Shown here one piece after another: positions 1-6,514 of a stretch of DNA of 7,627 nucleotides. The stretch comes from Yoonia sp. (lineage in GTDB: Bacteria > Pseudomonadota > Alphaproteobacteria > Rhodobacterales > Rhodobacteraceae). Location: NCBI GenBank assembly GCA_028822885.1, contig JAPKCP010000165.1, positions 1-7,627 on the forward strand, read 5' to 3'. Both the position numbers and the translations under genes were made by a program. Every line of letters begins with the position of its first letter. Position 1 is the first letter of the stretch. Below the pieces are notes generated by a model. The model was given only the letters and a program-made list of their open reading frames with translations. It ran no database searches and had not been told where the DNA came from.

Positions 1-2
1 TC

Positions 3-266
3 GGTGGTGCTCGCGCCTACTCAGGCCACGAAATCGAATTTGGCAAAACACGCTTCACGTTGCGTGGAGTAATCTGTCCCGATCCGACAACTGAGGATGG
101 GAAGCGTGCAAAAGCCTTGGCCAATACGTTCCTTCGGATGCATGGCACGATGCGATGCGACACAACGAATGGCTCCGGTGACTGCTTACATCGCTCCACG
201 AGCGGCATCCGCAAATTGTCCAAAGTCATGCTGAAAACCAGATTATGTTGGGCTGATGAAGCTTGA
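3..266 (+). pseudogene. 3' part of a small thermonuclease (SNase)-like protein, probably degenerate
   Basis: An open frame enters from the left edge and stops with TGA at 264-266, so the beginning is outside the window. The readable part starts GGARAYSGHEIEFGKTRFTL and continues RGVICPDPTTEDGKRAKALA. The pattern of 'dGD-x-I-x-hydrophobic...FxLxG(V/I)xxP(E/D)...G..A...L' is reminiscent of staphylococcal-nuclease-like (thermonuclease family) domains. The later Cys pair (MRC, GDC) and the ending KVMLKTRLC also fit the tail of such proteins. By eye alignment the usual active-site Arg is Thr, the metal-binding Asp of 'VDxPE' is Ile, and the Glu is Asp, so catalysis is doubtful. The assignment is by pattern only and could be wrong; an unrelated small protein is possible. 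It has no evident functional link to the transporter block. Confidence 0.35.
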
Positions 267-287
267 AGTCGGCGCGACGTCCGTTCT

Positions 288-608
288 TTAACCGCGTGCC
301 CATGTATGAAAGCTCCTGTCACCCTCGCTCCACCTGAAAGCCTTGGTTTCGATGATAGCTGCGCGGTGAACACGTGTTGGGCGGATCAAGGCGTCACGAA
401 GGGCGTAGGTCGGATCAGACTCAGCGATACCACTTGACACAGCATAGCGAAAAACCGATCCGATACGGGCACGCAGACGGTACGCGGTTTCATAATTGCT
501 TTTGGCTTCAACATCTTGCAAAGCCTTAAGGATCAACGGTGCGGTAATTCCTGAAATCAGCCTACGTCCGAAATCTTGATTAGCCAGCTTAAGGTGACGT
601 TCCACCAA
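288..608 (-). pseudogene. Remnant of a P4-type tyrosine recombinase (integrase), core-binding region only
   Basis: Read on the minus strand, residues about 1-91 match the central part of P4-like phage/island integrases. Visible markers are ISGITAPLILKALQDVEAK, the YETAYRLRARIGSVFRYAV helix pair, DPTYALRDAL and the 'HRAAI..TKAF' end of the core-binding domain. The homology appears to stop near position 336; the last 15 codons (RWSEGDRSFHTWARG) are either unrelated or a piece rejoined after an internal deletion, since 'RWSE' also occurs downstream in these integrases. The arm-binding N-terminus is missing because the frame starts with TTG immediately after a stop at 609-611. The whole catalytic domain with the R...HxxR...Y residues is absent. 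A full family member is about 400 residues, so this is a dead fragment. It points to a former integrated element beside the LysR/transporter block. Confidence 0.75.
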
Positions 609-723
609 TCAACATTAGGCTGGAAAAGCCCAGTCGCTTTTGAAAAAAATTTGGCTTAAACGAGCACTTGGAGGGGCAATAAGCGCGGCAGAACCAAATC
701 GACAACTGTGTCTGATTTGGTCA
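609..723. other. Gene-free spacer between integrase remnant and LysR gene
   Basis: No convincing coding sequence is seen on either strand. On the minus strand the part next to 609 may be decayed upstream integrase sequence, but it is not in one frame. The only structure seen is the stem-loop at 693-721. Confidence 0.5.
693..721 (-). terminator. Stem-loop directly behind the LysR stop codon, possible terminator
   Basis: ACCAAATC (693-700) pairs with GATTTGGT (714-721), and GACA (701-704) pairs with TGTC (709-712). This gives a 12-bp stem with a 4-nt loop (ACTG) and one bulged T at 713. It begins 3 nt after the LysR stop codon (TGA at 724-726 on the minus strand, followed by a second TGA). A transcript from LysR would form it at its 3' end. 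No U-run follows in the direction of transcription, so it is not a classical Rho-independent terminator; it may act as an mRNA 3'-end barrier. Confidence 0.4.
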
Positions 724-1626
724 TCACCGCTTGTTCATAAGGCAGTCAATAAAAGTTCGCTCAGCTACGCTTCGGACTTGTCCACGCTTGTTGATCAGTT
801 CAATCGAAACAGGCAATGCAAGCTCACTGCCTGCCACCGCTTGGAGCATCCCCTCACTAACCATACTATCCGCGAAAGAGCGCGGCAGATAACCGATGTA
901 GTGCCCCGTCAGAATCAATGTTGCGATCCCCTCTACTTGATGTGCCTCGGCATTTGATCTTATCCCGCGCATCAAGGGTGCCACCTTTTCTTCGTTCAAA
1001 TATGACCGCTTGGCCAATAGAGCATCAGCCATTCTTTCGCGTACACACTTCGAGTCGCGACAATCAAACAGGGGGTTGCCCGGCGAACAATATAGGTCGA
1101 CGTACTCTTCGCTAATTTTTTCGTAATAAATGCCTGGTTTATGTGCATGGAAAACACCAATACCAAATGAAATCTTTTGATCCAAGATACCAAGTTCCAG
1201 GTCGTCTGGAGCCAGTGTATGAATTTCCAAGCTGACATCCGGTGCTACCTTTGTGAATGCAGAGAGGGCCTGCACCATGGCCGATGTTCCATTGGAAATC
1301 CAGTTATCGATGACACCCAACGAAAGGTGGCCAACAATGCTCTCACGCGCGCCAGTTACAGTTTTTCCAAAATCTTCAAGGGATAGAAAGAGCTTCTTTG
1401 CAGCTTGATAAACTAAGTTCCCCTGATCCGTCATCTGAAAACCACCGCGGCCGCGATTGCAAAGTCGCATACCAAGACGAGTCTCAAGGTCTGATATTTG
1501 TCTAGAAATAGTTGATGTTGAGACATTCAGGTCAACCTGAGCGGCCGAGAACCCACGCACCTCAGTAACAACTGTAAAGACATGCAAAAGGTGCAGGTCA
1601 GCCTTGGATATAACACTGGATAACAT
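724..1626 (-). CDS. LysR-family transcriptional regulator, divergent from the transporter/hydrolase block
   Basis: This 300-residue protein has the usual LysR length. The N-terminal winged helix-turn-helix spans about residues 10-70: LHLLHVFTVV, then GFSAAQVDLNVSTSTISRQI (the helix-turn-helix, about 25-44), then LETRLGMRLCNRGRGGFQMT with the wing. A linker helix follows to about residue 95. The rest (about 97-300) is the periplasmic-binding-like effector domain, beginning GHLSLGVIDNWISNG. The start ATG at 1626 is chosen because the HTH begins at the normal distance from it; its ribosome site is weak (only an A-rich stretch upstream). LysR proteins usually control the divergently transcribed neighbour and bind a small co-inducer, so the likely target is the 1782-7483 block with the imported compound or a breakdown product as effector. 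That is inference from position. The 155-bp gap to the binding-protein gene holds several dyads suitable as operators. Confidence 0.9.
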   Translation of the reverse strand: MLSSVISKADLHLLHVFTVVTEVRGFSAAQVDLNVSTSTISRQISDLETRLGMRLCNRGRGGFQMTDQGNLVYQAAKKLFLSLEDFGKTVTGARESIVGHLSLGVIDNWISNGTSAMVQALSAFTKVAPDVSLEIHTLAPDDLELGILDQKISFGIGVFHAHKPGIYYEKISEEYVDLYCSPGNPLFDCRDSKCVRERMADALLAKRSYLNEEKVAPLMRGIRSNAEAHQVEGIATLILTGHYIGYLPRSFADSMVSEGMLQAVAGSELALPVSIELINKRGQVRSVAERTFIDCLMNKR

Positions 1627-1691
1627 ACAAGACTTTTAAGTTGCACGAACATGAAAGTAAATTCCTGATGTATGTAGTTTTAGGAAACCTT

Positions 1692-1710
1692 CAGATGTGC
1701 GCACGCTCTG
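1692..1710. promoter_or_regulatory. Candidate operator dyad
   Basis: CAGA-t-GTGC is followed directly by GCAC-gc-TCTG, giving an inverted repeat centred between 1700 and 1701 with one extra base in the right arm. Its position, about 80 bp upstream of the binding-protein start, suits a regulator site. There is no direct evidence that the LysR protein binds it. Confidence 0.3.
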
Positions 1711-1771
1711 TCATCACGCTGTGAAGCATCGAACAGTGGACCAGAAATTATCAATGACCAAAAAACAAAAT

Positions 1772-1775
1772 GGAG
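1772..1775 (+). promoter_or_regulatory. Ribosome binding site that decides the binding-protein start
   Basis: GGAG sits 6 nt before the ATG at 1782. The alternative in-frame ATG at 1770 overlaps this GGAG and has no ribosome site of its own, so 1782 is preferred. An ATG at 1754 opens an eight-codon frame (MTKKQNGV) that ends with TGA at 1778-1780, one base before the start; this may be chance. Confidence 0.7.
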
Positions 1776-1781
1776 TTTGAA

Positions 1782-2732
1782 ATGATCAAAGCTACACTTC
1801 CGATAGCGACTGCGATGACAATGTTGCTAAGCACTGCTACAATTGCACAAGACGTCGTAATTGGTGTTCCCAATTGGGCGTCAGCTGCGGCAACGGCAAA
1901 CATCCTGAAGATCGCAATTGAGGATAATCTCGGCCTTGAAGTCGCCCTTCAAAACGGCACCAACCCTATCATTTTTGAGGCAATGGACACAGGTTCTATG
2001 CATGTCCATCCCGAAGTATGGATGCCCAACCAACAAAACCTTTATGACACCTTTGTCACTGAACGCGGTAGTGTGGCGATGAATCCAAATACAGTGCTGT
2101 CCGACCAAAACATATGCGTGACCCGCGCCACTCAGGAACGCACAGGTATCGTAGCCCTAAGTGATCTAACAGATCCAATCATGTCAGCAAATTTCGATAC
2201 TGACGGTGATAGTATGGGCGAAATGTGGATCGGTGGCGCTGGTTGGGCTTCAACCAACGTTGAAAAAATTCGCGCTCAATCATACGGCTATGCTGAAACA
2301 ATGCAGATGATGGAAATGGACGAAGCTCTTGCCATGGCGCAGGTTGATGCAGCAATTTCTCAAGATAAGAACATTGTTTTCTACTGCTATACGCCACATC
2401 ATATGTTCTCACTCTATGACCTTGTGAAGCTGACAGAGCCGACATTCGACGCTGCGCAATGGAACGTTGTGCAGCCAACAGACGATCCAAATTGGCTTGA
2501 AGTTTCCACAGCGCCAACCGCCTGGGATGCCACGCGGTTGCATGTTTTTTACTCGGTTGCCCTAGCAGACACACAGCCGCTGGCGGCTACCATGCTTGCA
2601 AATGTTTCTTTCGATACAGAACAGGTCAACGGCATGGTCTATGCGCTATCGGTTGAAGGCAAAGACCCCGCCGAATTTGCGCGTGAATGGGTTGATGCAA
2701 ACGGTAGTCTGGTTGACGCTTGGTTTAAGTGA
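1782..2732 (+). CDS. proX: Periplasmic substrate-binding protein of a betaine/choline-type ABC importer (ProX/OpuAC family)
   Basis: The protein captures the substrate in the periplasm for the ATPase and permease downstream. Numbering from the ATG at 1782 (316 residues), residues 1-23 are a signal peptide: MIKATLP, a hydrophobic core ATAMTMLLSTATIA, cleavage near AQ-D. The mature part is an OpuAC-type type II binding fold. Aromatic residues in cage positions are visible: W32 in VPNWASAAATANIL (like the first Trp of ChoX), W80 in HPEVWMPNQQN (like ProX W65/ChoX W90), and W155 in GGAGWAST after DTDGDSMGEMW (like ProX W140). At the fourth position, where ProX has W188 and ChoX has W205, this protein has Tyr: YCYTPHHMF, Y201/Y203. 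These residues normally hold a quaternary ammonium group by cation-pi contacts. A guanidinium group could be held similarly, but the ligand is unknown. The symbol reflects family, not proven orthology. The gene is followed by a strong stem-loop and the ATPase gene. Confidence 0.88.
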   Translation: MIKATLPIATAMTMLLSTATIAQDVVIGVPNWASAAATANILKIAIEDNLGLEVALQNGTNPIIFEAMDTGSMHVHPEVWMPNQQNLYDTFVTERGSVAMNPNTVLSDQNICVTRATQERTGIVALSDLTDPIMSANFDTDGDSMGEMWIGGAGWASTNVEKIRAQSYGYAETMQMMEMDEALAMAQVDAAISQDKNIVFYCYTPHHMFSLYDLVKLTEPTFDAAQWNVVQPTDDPNWLEVSTAPTAWDATRLHVFYSVALADTQPLAATMLANVSFDTEQVNGMVYALSVEGKDPAEFAREWVDANGSLVDAWFK

Positions 2733-2739
2733 TTGGCCC

Positions 2740-2773
2740 TCCTGACAGTGCACTAAAAATTGCACTGTCAGGA
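2740..2773 (+). promoter_or_regulatory. Strong intercistronic stem-loop after the binding-protein gene
   Basis: TCCTGACAGTGCA (2740-2752) and TGCACTGTCAGGA (2761-2773) form a perfect 13-bp inverted repeat around an 8-nt A-rich loop (2753-2760). It starts 8 nt after the TGA. No U-run follows, so it is more likely an mRNA-stabilising or processing hairpin, or a partial terminator, than a full stop. In binding-protein-dependent importers such hairpins commonly let the binding protein be made in excess over the membrane components; that role here is inference. Confidence 0.7.
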
Positions 2774-2834
2774 CCTTCAAGCTTCAAAATATTTAACTTT
2801 CTAAAGATGCCATGAATTCAGGAAGTGTGACCAA

Positions 2835-3884
2835 ATGAACGATACCGTAATTGAGTTGGACGGCGTCTGGAAAATATTTGGTGCCCGCGCCAAGGCTGCA
2901 ATGAAAGCAGTTCAAGAACGGGGGTTGACCAAATCTGAAGTCCTCTCGGAGTTTAACTGCGTTGTGGGGATTGCAGATTGTTCCTTCTCCGTTCAGCGAG
3001 GTGAGATTTTTTGCATAATGGGCCTTTCTGGATCAGGCAAATCGACTCTGGTTCGGCACCTCAATCGACTGATCGAACCGACTGCAGGGCGGATTTCTAT
3101 TCTTGGCAAGGATATGTTGGGGCTCGACGTTAAGGAATTGCGTCAGATCAGATCAAAAAACATCGGCATGGTGTTCCAACACATGGCTTTGTTGCCGCAC
3201 CGTACCGTGCGTGACAACGTAGCCTTACCGCTTCAGGTTCGAGGCGAACCAAAAGGCGTCCGTTGGAAAATTTCACAATCCTGCTTAGATCTTGTTAATC
3301 TGACTGGGTATGAAGACAGGTTTCCATCAGAGCTGTCAGGTGGCATGCAGCAACGCGTCGGTTTGGCCCGTGCCCTGGCTTCGAATCCTGATGTGCTGCT
3401 TATGGACGAGCCCTTTTCAGCACTTGATCCTTTGATCCGGCGACAGCTGCAGGACCAGTTTATGGCACTTTCAGCAGAACTGAAAAAGACAACTGTCTTC
3501 ATCACTCATGATCTTGATGAGGCAATCCGCATCGGAGATCGCATCGCAATTATGAAAGATGGACGTATCGTTCAGATCGGCACGCCCGAAGAAATTGTGA
3601 CTCAACCTGCGGACGACTATGTCCGTGATTTTGTCGAGGGAATTTCCAGACTGAAGCTAGTGTTCGCACATTCGATTATGGTCAACCTTGACGATTACAT
3701 ACCGGCCTCTGGTGAGAACTTAACGAACAGTCCTCGCACGCATCATGGCACAAATTTAGATCAATTGATTGATATCTCGACCACCACAGAATTCGCAGTC
3801 GTCATTACCGACGACGATGGGTGTGACATTGGCATAGTGGATAAATCAACGCTTTTGAACGGGATAAAAGGGGGCAAGGCATGA
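2835..3884 (+). CDS. proV: ATP-binding subunit of a glycine betaine/proline-type ABC importer
   Basis: This cytoplasmic ATPase of 349 residues powers the importer. All motor motifs are present: Walker A GLSGSGKST (63-71), Q-loop VFQH (Q115), signature LSGGMQQR (167-174), Walker B VLLMDEP (187-193), D-loop SALDP and switch H225 in FITHDLDEA. The N-terminal stretch KIFGARAKAAMKAVQERGLTKSEVL (about 14-37) is the extra segment typical of ProV/OpuAA, which separates this from other ABC ATPases. The C-terminal part (about 270-349) is short: E. coli ProV has 400 residues with paired CBS motifs that sense ionic strength, whereas here only one recognisable CBS-like strand pattern (FAVVITDDDGCDIGIVDKST) remains. 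Osmotic gating may therefore be weakened or lost. The start at 2835 has AGGAAG at 2820-2825, 9 nt upstream. Its end overlaps the permease start by 4 nt (ATGA), indicating translational coupling. Confidence 0.93.
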   Translation: MNDTVIELDGVWKIFGARAKAAMKAVQERGLTKSEVLSEFNCVVGIADCSFSVQRGEIFCIMGLSGSGKSTLVRHLNRLIEPTAGRISILGKDMLGLDVKELRQIRSKNIGMVFQHMALLPHRTVRDNVALPLQVRGEPKGVRWKISQSCLDLVNLTGYEDRFPSELSGGMQQRVGLARALASNPDVLLMDEPFSALDPLIRRQLQDQFMALSAELKKTTVFITHDLDEAIRIGDRIAIMKDGRIVQIGTPEEIVTQPADDYVRDFVEGISRLKLVFAHSIMVNLDDYIPASGENLTNSPRTHHGTNLDQLIDISTTTEFAVVITDDDGCDIGIVDKSTLLNGIKGGKA

Positions 3885-5455
3885 CCAACCTAAATCAGCA
3901 TGATGTTTCCAACTCACTTGACCAATCGGTTGCGACATTTGTTGGAACAAACACTACATATTACGAAACAGAATTTGCCCGTATTCAAGGTAGAACAGGC
4001 TTCGCTGGGTCATGGAATACATGGGCTGCCATTTTGGGACCGTTTTGGGCTGCATCACGTGGGGCGTGGGGTTTTTTTTGGTCCTTTCTGGTTCTTGAGC
4101 TCTTTGCGCTGGTGCAAATCGTGCGTGGGCTCTGGGGCGAGCTGGGTGCCGATCAACTCGAACGCTACGATCGATTAATGACCAATATTTTGGCCCGCGA
4201 AGTCCAGGCTGCAGAATTCATAGCCAATGGTGATCAGGCAGGGGCCGATGCAAAACTAAACATCGCCAACAACTTGCACGCCGCCGCCGATCTTGCCCTA
4301 GATGCCGCAAACGCCGCAAACGGAACGGCGACTATAGTCCTGTTAGCTGGACTTGTGCTAATGCTGATGCTGAAACTCTGTGAGGGTTTCACCGCCAATA
4401 GTATTTATGAGGCGCAGTATCTGCGCTGGCGCGCTTCGCATAATGAGCAAGTTGGCCTAAAACGCAGTAGCCTTGTCTTGGGTGTTTTGGGAATACTTGC
4501 AATTTGGCCTCTGACACTGATCCGCTTTACTGTCGGGAACCCCGAAGAGGCTGTTGCTTGGTTGACTGGCGGTCTGTTGGGAACCAAAATTACAATCACA
4601 GAGTTCCCCGTTGGAAAAGAGTATTTTTCTGCATTGTCTCGCATAGGGGACCGTGGGTTTGATTTTCTGGCTATCCAGTTTAGCGATGTTTTTGATGGCG
4701 TCACGGCAACCATTCGTTGGGTACTCGATGCACTTGAAATACTGCTGATCCAGACACCTTGGCCCGTAGTGATGTTTGTAATTATTGTGATGGCATACCG
4801 TTTAGCATCCCTACGTGTAGCGATCTTTACAGCTGCTTCACTGGCCTATCTGGCGTTCATGGGCTTGTGGGAACTTTCCATGATCACCGTTGCCCTCATT
4901 GGGGCGGGCGCGTTTTTATGTATCATCATTGGCATTCCCTTCGGCATTTGGTTTGGGAAGTCACCGCGTGCTTACAACATCGCAGAACCGATACTCGATT
5001 TCATGCAAACCATGCCCGCCTTTGTTTACTTAATTCCTATTATTGCGTTCTTTGGCACAGGTAAACCACCTGGCGTACTGGCGACGCTGATCTTTGCAAT
5101 GCCACCTGTAATCCGTCTCACGGCATTGGGTATGCGCGGCGTGCCTGAAACTACCAAAGAGGCAGCAACCGCGTTTGGGTGCTCACCTTGGCAATTGCTT
5201 ACCAATGTGGAGCTTCCGCTCGCTTTGCCTTCGATCATGACGGGAATAAATCAGACCATTCTCATGTCACTTTCCATGGTGGTCATTGCATCTCTGATCG
5301 GCGCTGAGGGGCTGGGTGCTTTAATTCTGGAGGCTCTGCAATACGCAGCGAAGGGTCAGGGATTACTCGGAGGATTAGCAATATTGCTCTGTGCGATGGT
5401 GATCGATCGCATCGCCCAAGGCGCCTATCGCAAGAGCGCTAAACAACACAAATAG
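3881..5455 (+). CDS. proW: Permease subunit of a glycine betaine/proline-type ABC importer with N-terminal extension
   Basis: At 524 residues this is much longer than E. coli ProW (about 354). The C-terminal half (about 285-520) is the conserved inner-membrane permease: hydrophobic segments near 293-308, 311-330, 334-357, 373-393, 456-476 and 494-512, with the ATPase-contacting EAA loop at EAATAFGCSPWQLLTNVELP (428-447) and the family-typical FMQTMPAFVYLIPIIAFFGTG (374-394). The N-terminal part (about 25-85) has YYETEFARIQ then GSWNTWAAILGPFWAASRGAW, which recalls DUF2628-type membrane domains. A charged, Ala-rich helical stretch follows (about 90-148), then two more hydrophobic segments (about 150-168 and 196-216). 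From memory, similar long permeases occur in Rhodobacteraceae betaine transporters, so the extension is probably lineage-typical; its role is unknown. The start ATG overlaps the ATPase stop. Confidence 0.9.
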   Translation: MTNLNQHDVSNSLDQSVATFVGTNTTYYETEFARIQGRTGFAGSWNTWAAILGPFWAASRGAWGFFWSFLVLELFALVQIVRGLWGELGADQLERYDRLMTNILAREVQAAEFIANGDQAGADAKLNIANNLHAAADLALDAANAANGTATIVLLAGLVLMLMLKLCEGFTANSIYEAQYLRWRASHNEQVGLKRSSLVLGVLGILAIWPLTLIRFTVGNPEEAVAWLTGGLLGTKITITEFPVGKEYFSALSRIGDRGFDFLAIQFSDVFDGVTATIRWVLDALEILLIQTPWPVVMFVIIVMAYRLASLRVAIFTAASLAYLAFMGLWELSMITVALIGAGAFLCIIIGIPFGIWFGKSPRAYNIAEPILDFMQTMPAFVYLIPIIAFFGTGKPPGVLATLIFAMPPVIRLTALGMRGVPETTKEAATAFGCSPWQLLTNVELPLALPSIMTGINQTILMSLSMVVIASLIGAEGLGALILEALQYAAKGQGLLGGLAILLCAMVIDRIAQGAYRKSAKQHK

Positions 5456-5507
5456 AACCAACACAGTTGAATAGAGCTGGACGCAGATTGTTGCTCCACC
5501 CTACTAA

Positions 5508-5514
5508 AAAGGAG
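5508..5514 (+). promoter_or_regulatory. Strong ribosome binding site for the first ureohydrolase
   Basis: AAAGGAG lies 7 nt before the ATG at 5522. The 66-bp gap after the permease shows no terminator, so the hydrolases can be read from the same transcript while being translated independently. Confidence 0.65.
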
Positions 5515-5521
5515 AAAAGTT

Positions 5522-6514
5522 ATGGCCGATGAACATCTCACTTCCATGATGGAGAACTTATATTGGTGGGGCATCGCAACCATGTTCCGCTGCCCAAACG
5601 AGAGCCCAGAAGGCAACGACGTAGCATTGATCGGTGTCCCTCATTCAACGGGTAACGGCACCACAGAGCGCGATCAGCATCTAGGACCACGGGCCTTACG
5701 CAACGTGTCTGCAATGGCGCGGCGCGTGCATAGCTCGTTTGAAATTGATCCTTGGAAAGCTGCGAATATCGTCGATGTTGGCGATGTGCCGTTTCCACGC
5801 GCCAATGACAATGAAGACTGCATCGAACAAATTACTCGGTTTTATACTGATATCGACAAATCTGGGGCGCGGCCTGTCTCTATTGGAGGCGATCATTCTA
5901 TCACGGGTGGCATTGTGCAGGCACTTGGATGTGGCAATATCGCTGGCGGAGAACCAGTATGTTTCCTGCATCTGGATGCTCACACAGATGTTTTTACCAA
6001 AGTAGATCACTTTCTAGGCGCTAAGAAATCTGCAGCACATTGGGGGGCCTATCTGGTCGATCAGGGCAAAGTTGATCCGACCCATTCGATGCAGATCGGA
6101 TTACGTGGCCATGCGCGAACTTTGGATTGGCTAGAGCCCTCCTATGAGTATGGCTACAATGTTGTAACCATGCGTGAATTTCGCAAACGTGGCCTCGAGG
6201 ATGTTGTTGCGCAGATCAAGGAGGTGCTAAAGGGGCGGCCTGTCTACATCACCTTTGACCTTGATTGCCTTGACCCGACCATAGCCCCTGGCGTGTCTAA
6301 TATCGAAGCTGGCGAAAAAGGTTTTGATATCGACGAAGCCATCGCGTTACTGCATGCGGTGCGCGGTATGAATATCGTTGGCGGCGACATCGTCTGCATG
6401 ATGCCAACCAAAGACAGCCCTAACCAGATAACCGCACTGACGGCTACGGCAATTATGTTCGAGATGATTTCGATGATCGCTGAAAATGTTTCGACTAAAG
6501 CAAGGACCTCATAG
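5522..6514 (+). CDS. Divergent ureohydrolase (agmatinase/arginase family), probable guanidino-compound hydrolase subunit
   Basis: A 330-residue ureohydrolase, expected to split a guanidino group to urea plus amine with a dinuclear metal centre (Mn or Ni). All six metal ligands are visible: H125 in IGGDHSITGG, D152/H154/D156 in LHLDAHTDVF, and D246/D248 in ITFDLDCLDP. A Glu follows at E262 (GVSNIEAGEKGF), in the place of the Glu of 'GTGTPE'. The substrate-side motifs are unlike a standard agmatinase: GVPHSTGNGTTERDQHLGPR (38-57) replaces the usual 'G-P-x-D-x-G...RPGxRxGPR', HWGAY (173-177) replaces 'HGTPF', and 'TGTPE' is lost. The substrate is therefore unlikely to be agmatine. It sits 66 bp behind the permease and abuts a second ureohydrolase with no gap, so it may form a mixed complex with it. 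Alternatives are a guanidinoacid hydrolase, guanidine hydrolase or metformin-hydrolase-like subunit; sequence alone does not decide. Confidence 0.88.
   Translation: MADEHLTSMMENLYWWGIATMFRCPNESPEGNDVALIGVPHSTGNGTTERDQHLGPRALRNVSAMARRVHSSFEIDPWKAANIVDVGDVPFPRANDNEDCIEQITRFYTDIDKSGARPVSIGGDHSITGGIVQALGCGNIAGGEPVCFLHLDAHTDVFTKVDHFLGAKKSAAHWGAYLVDQGKVDPTHSMQIGLRGHARTLDWLEPSYEYGYNVVTMREFRKRGLEDVVAQIKEVLKGRPVYITFDLDCLDPTIAPGVSNIEAGEKGFDIDEAIALLHAVRGMNIVGGDIVCMMPTKDSPNQITALTATAIMFEMISMIAENVSTKARTS

Larger units (their letters stand above)
1627..1781. promoter_or_regulatory. Divergent control region between LysR gene and binding-protein gene
   Basis: This is the only large gap upstream of the + strand block, so its main promoter should lie here. 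Short dyads are dense: GTGCGCAC (1697-1704, perfect palindrome) lies inside CAGA (1692-1695) and TCTG (1707-1710); TCAC-GCT-GTGA spans 1714-1724; CTTCA (1689-1693) and TGAAG (1722-1726) bracket both; ACATAC (1623-1628) and GTATGT (1670-1675) are widely spaced. LysR regulators typically bind dyads of the T-N11-A kind in such regions, but no single site stands out. I could not identify a convincing -35/-10 pair on either strand. Confidence 0.55.

Noticed and set aside
60..266. Complete small gene starting at an internal ATG-like position near 60
   Set aside because: The frame is open to the window edge and the residues before position 60 fit the same domain pattern, so it is the end of a longer frame.
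640..957. Open frame on the + strand antisense to the LysR gene
   Set aside because: It has no recognisable domain or ribosome site and overlaps the well-supported LysR coding sequence on the other strand.
1770..1781. ATG at 1770 as start of the binding protein
   Set aside because: It overlaps the GGAG that serves the ATG at 1782, has no ribosome site itself, and adds MEFE ahead of an otherwise normal signal peptide.
1627..1781. Guanidine riboswitch upstream of the block
   Set aside because: I looked for paired hairpins with ACGR loops or a ykkC-like layout here and in 5456-5521 and found none convincing. A covariance-model search would be decisive.
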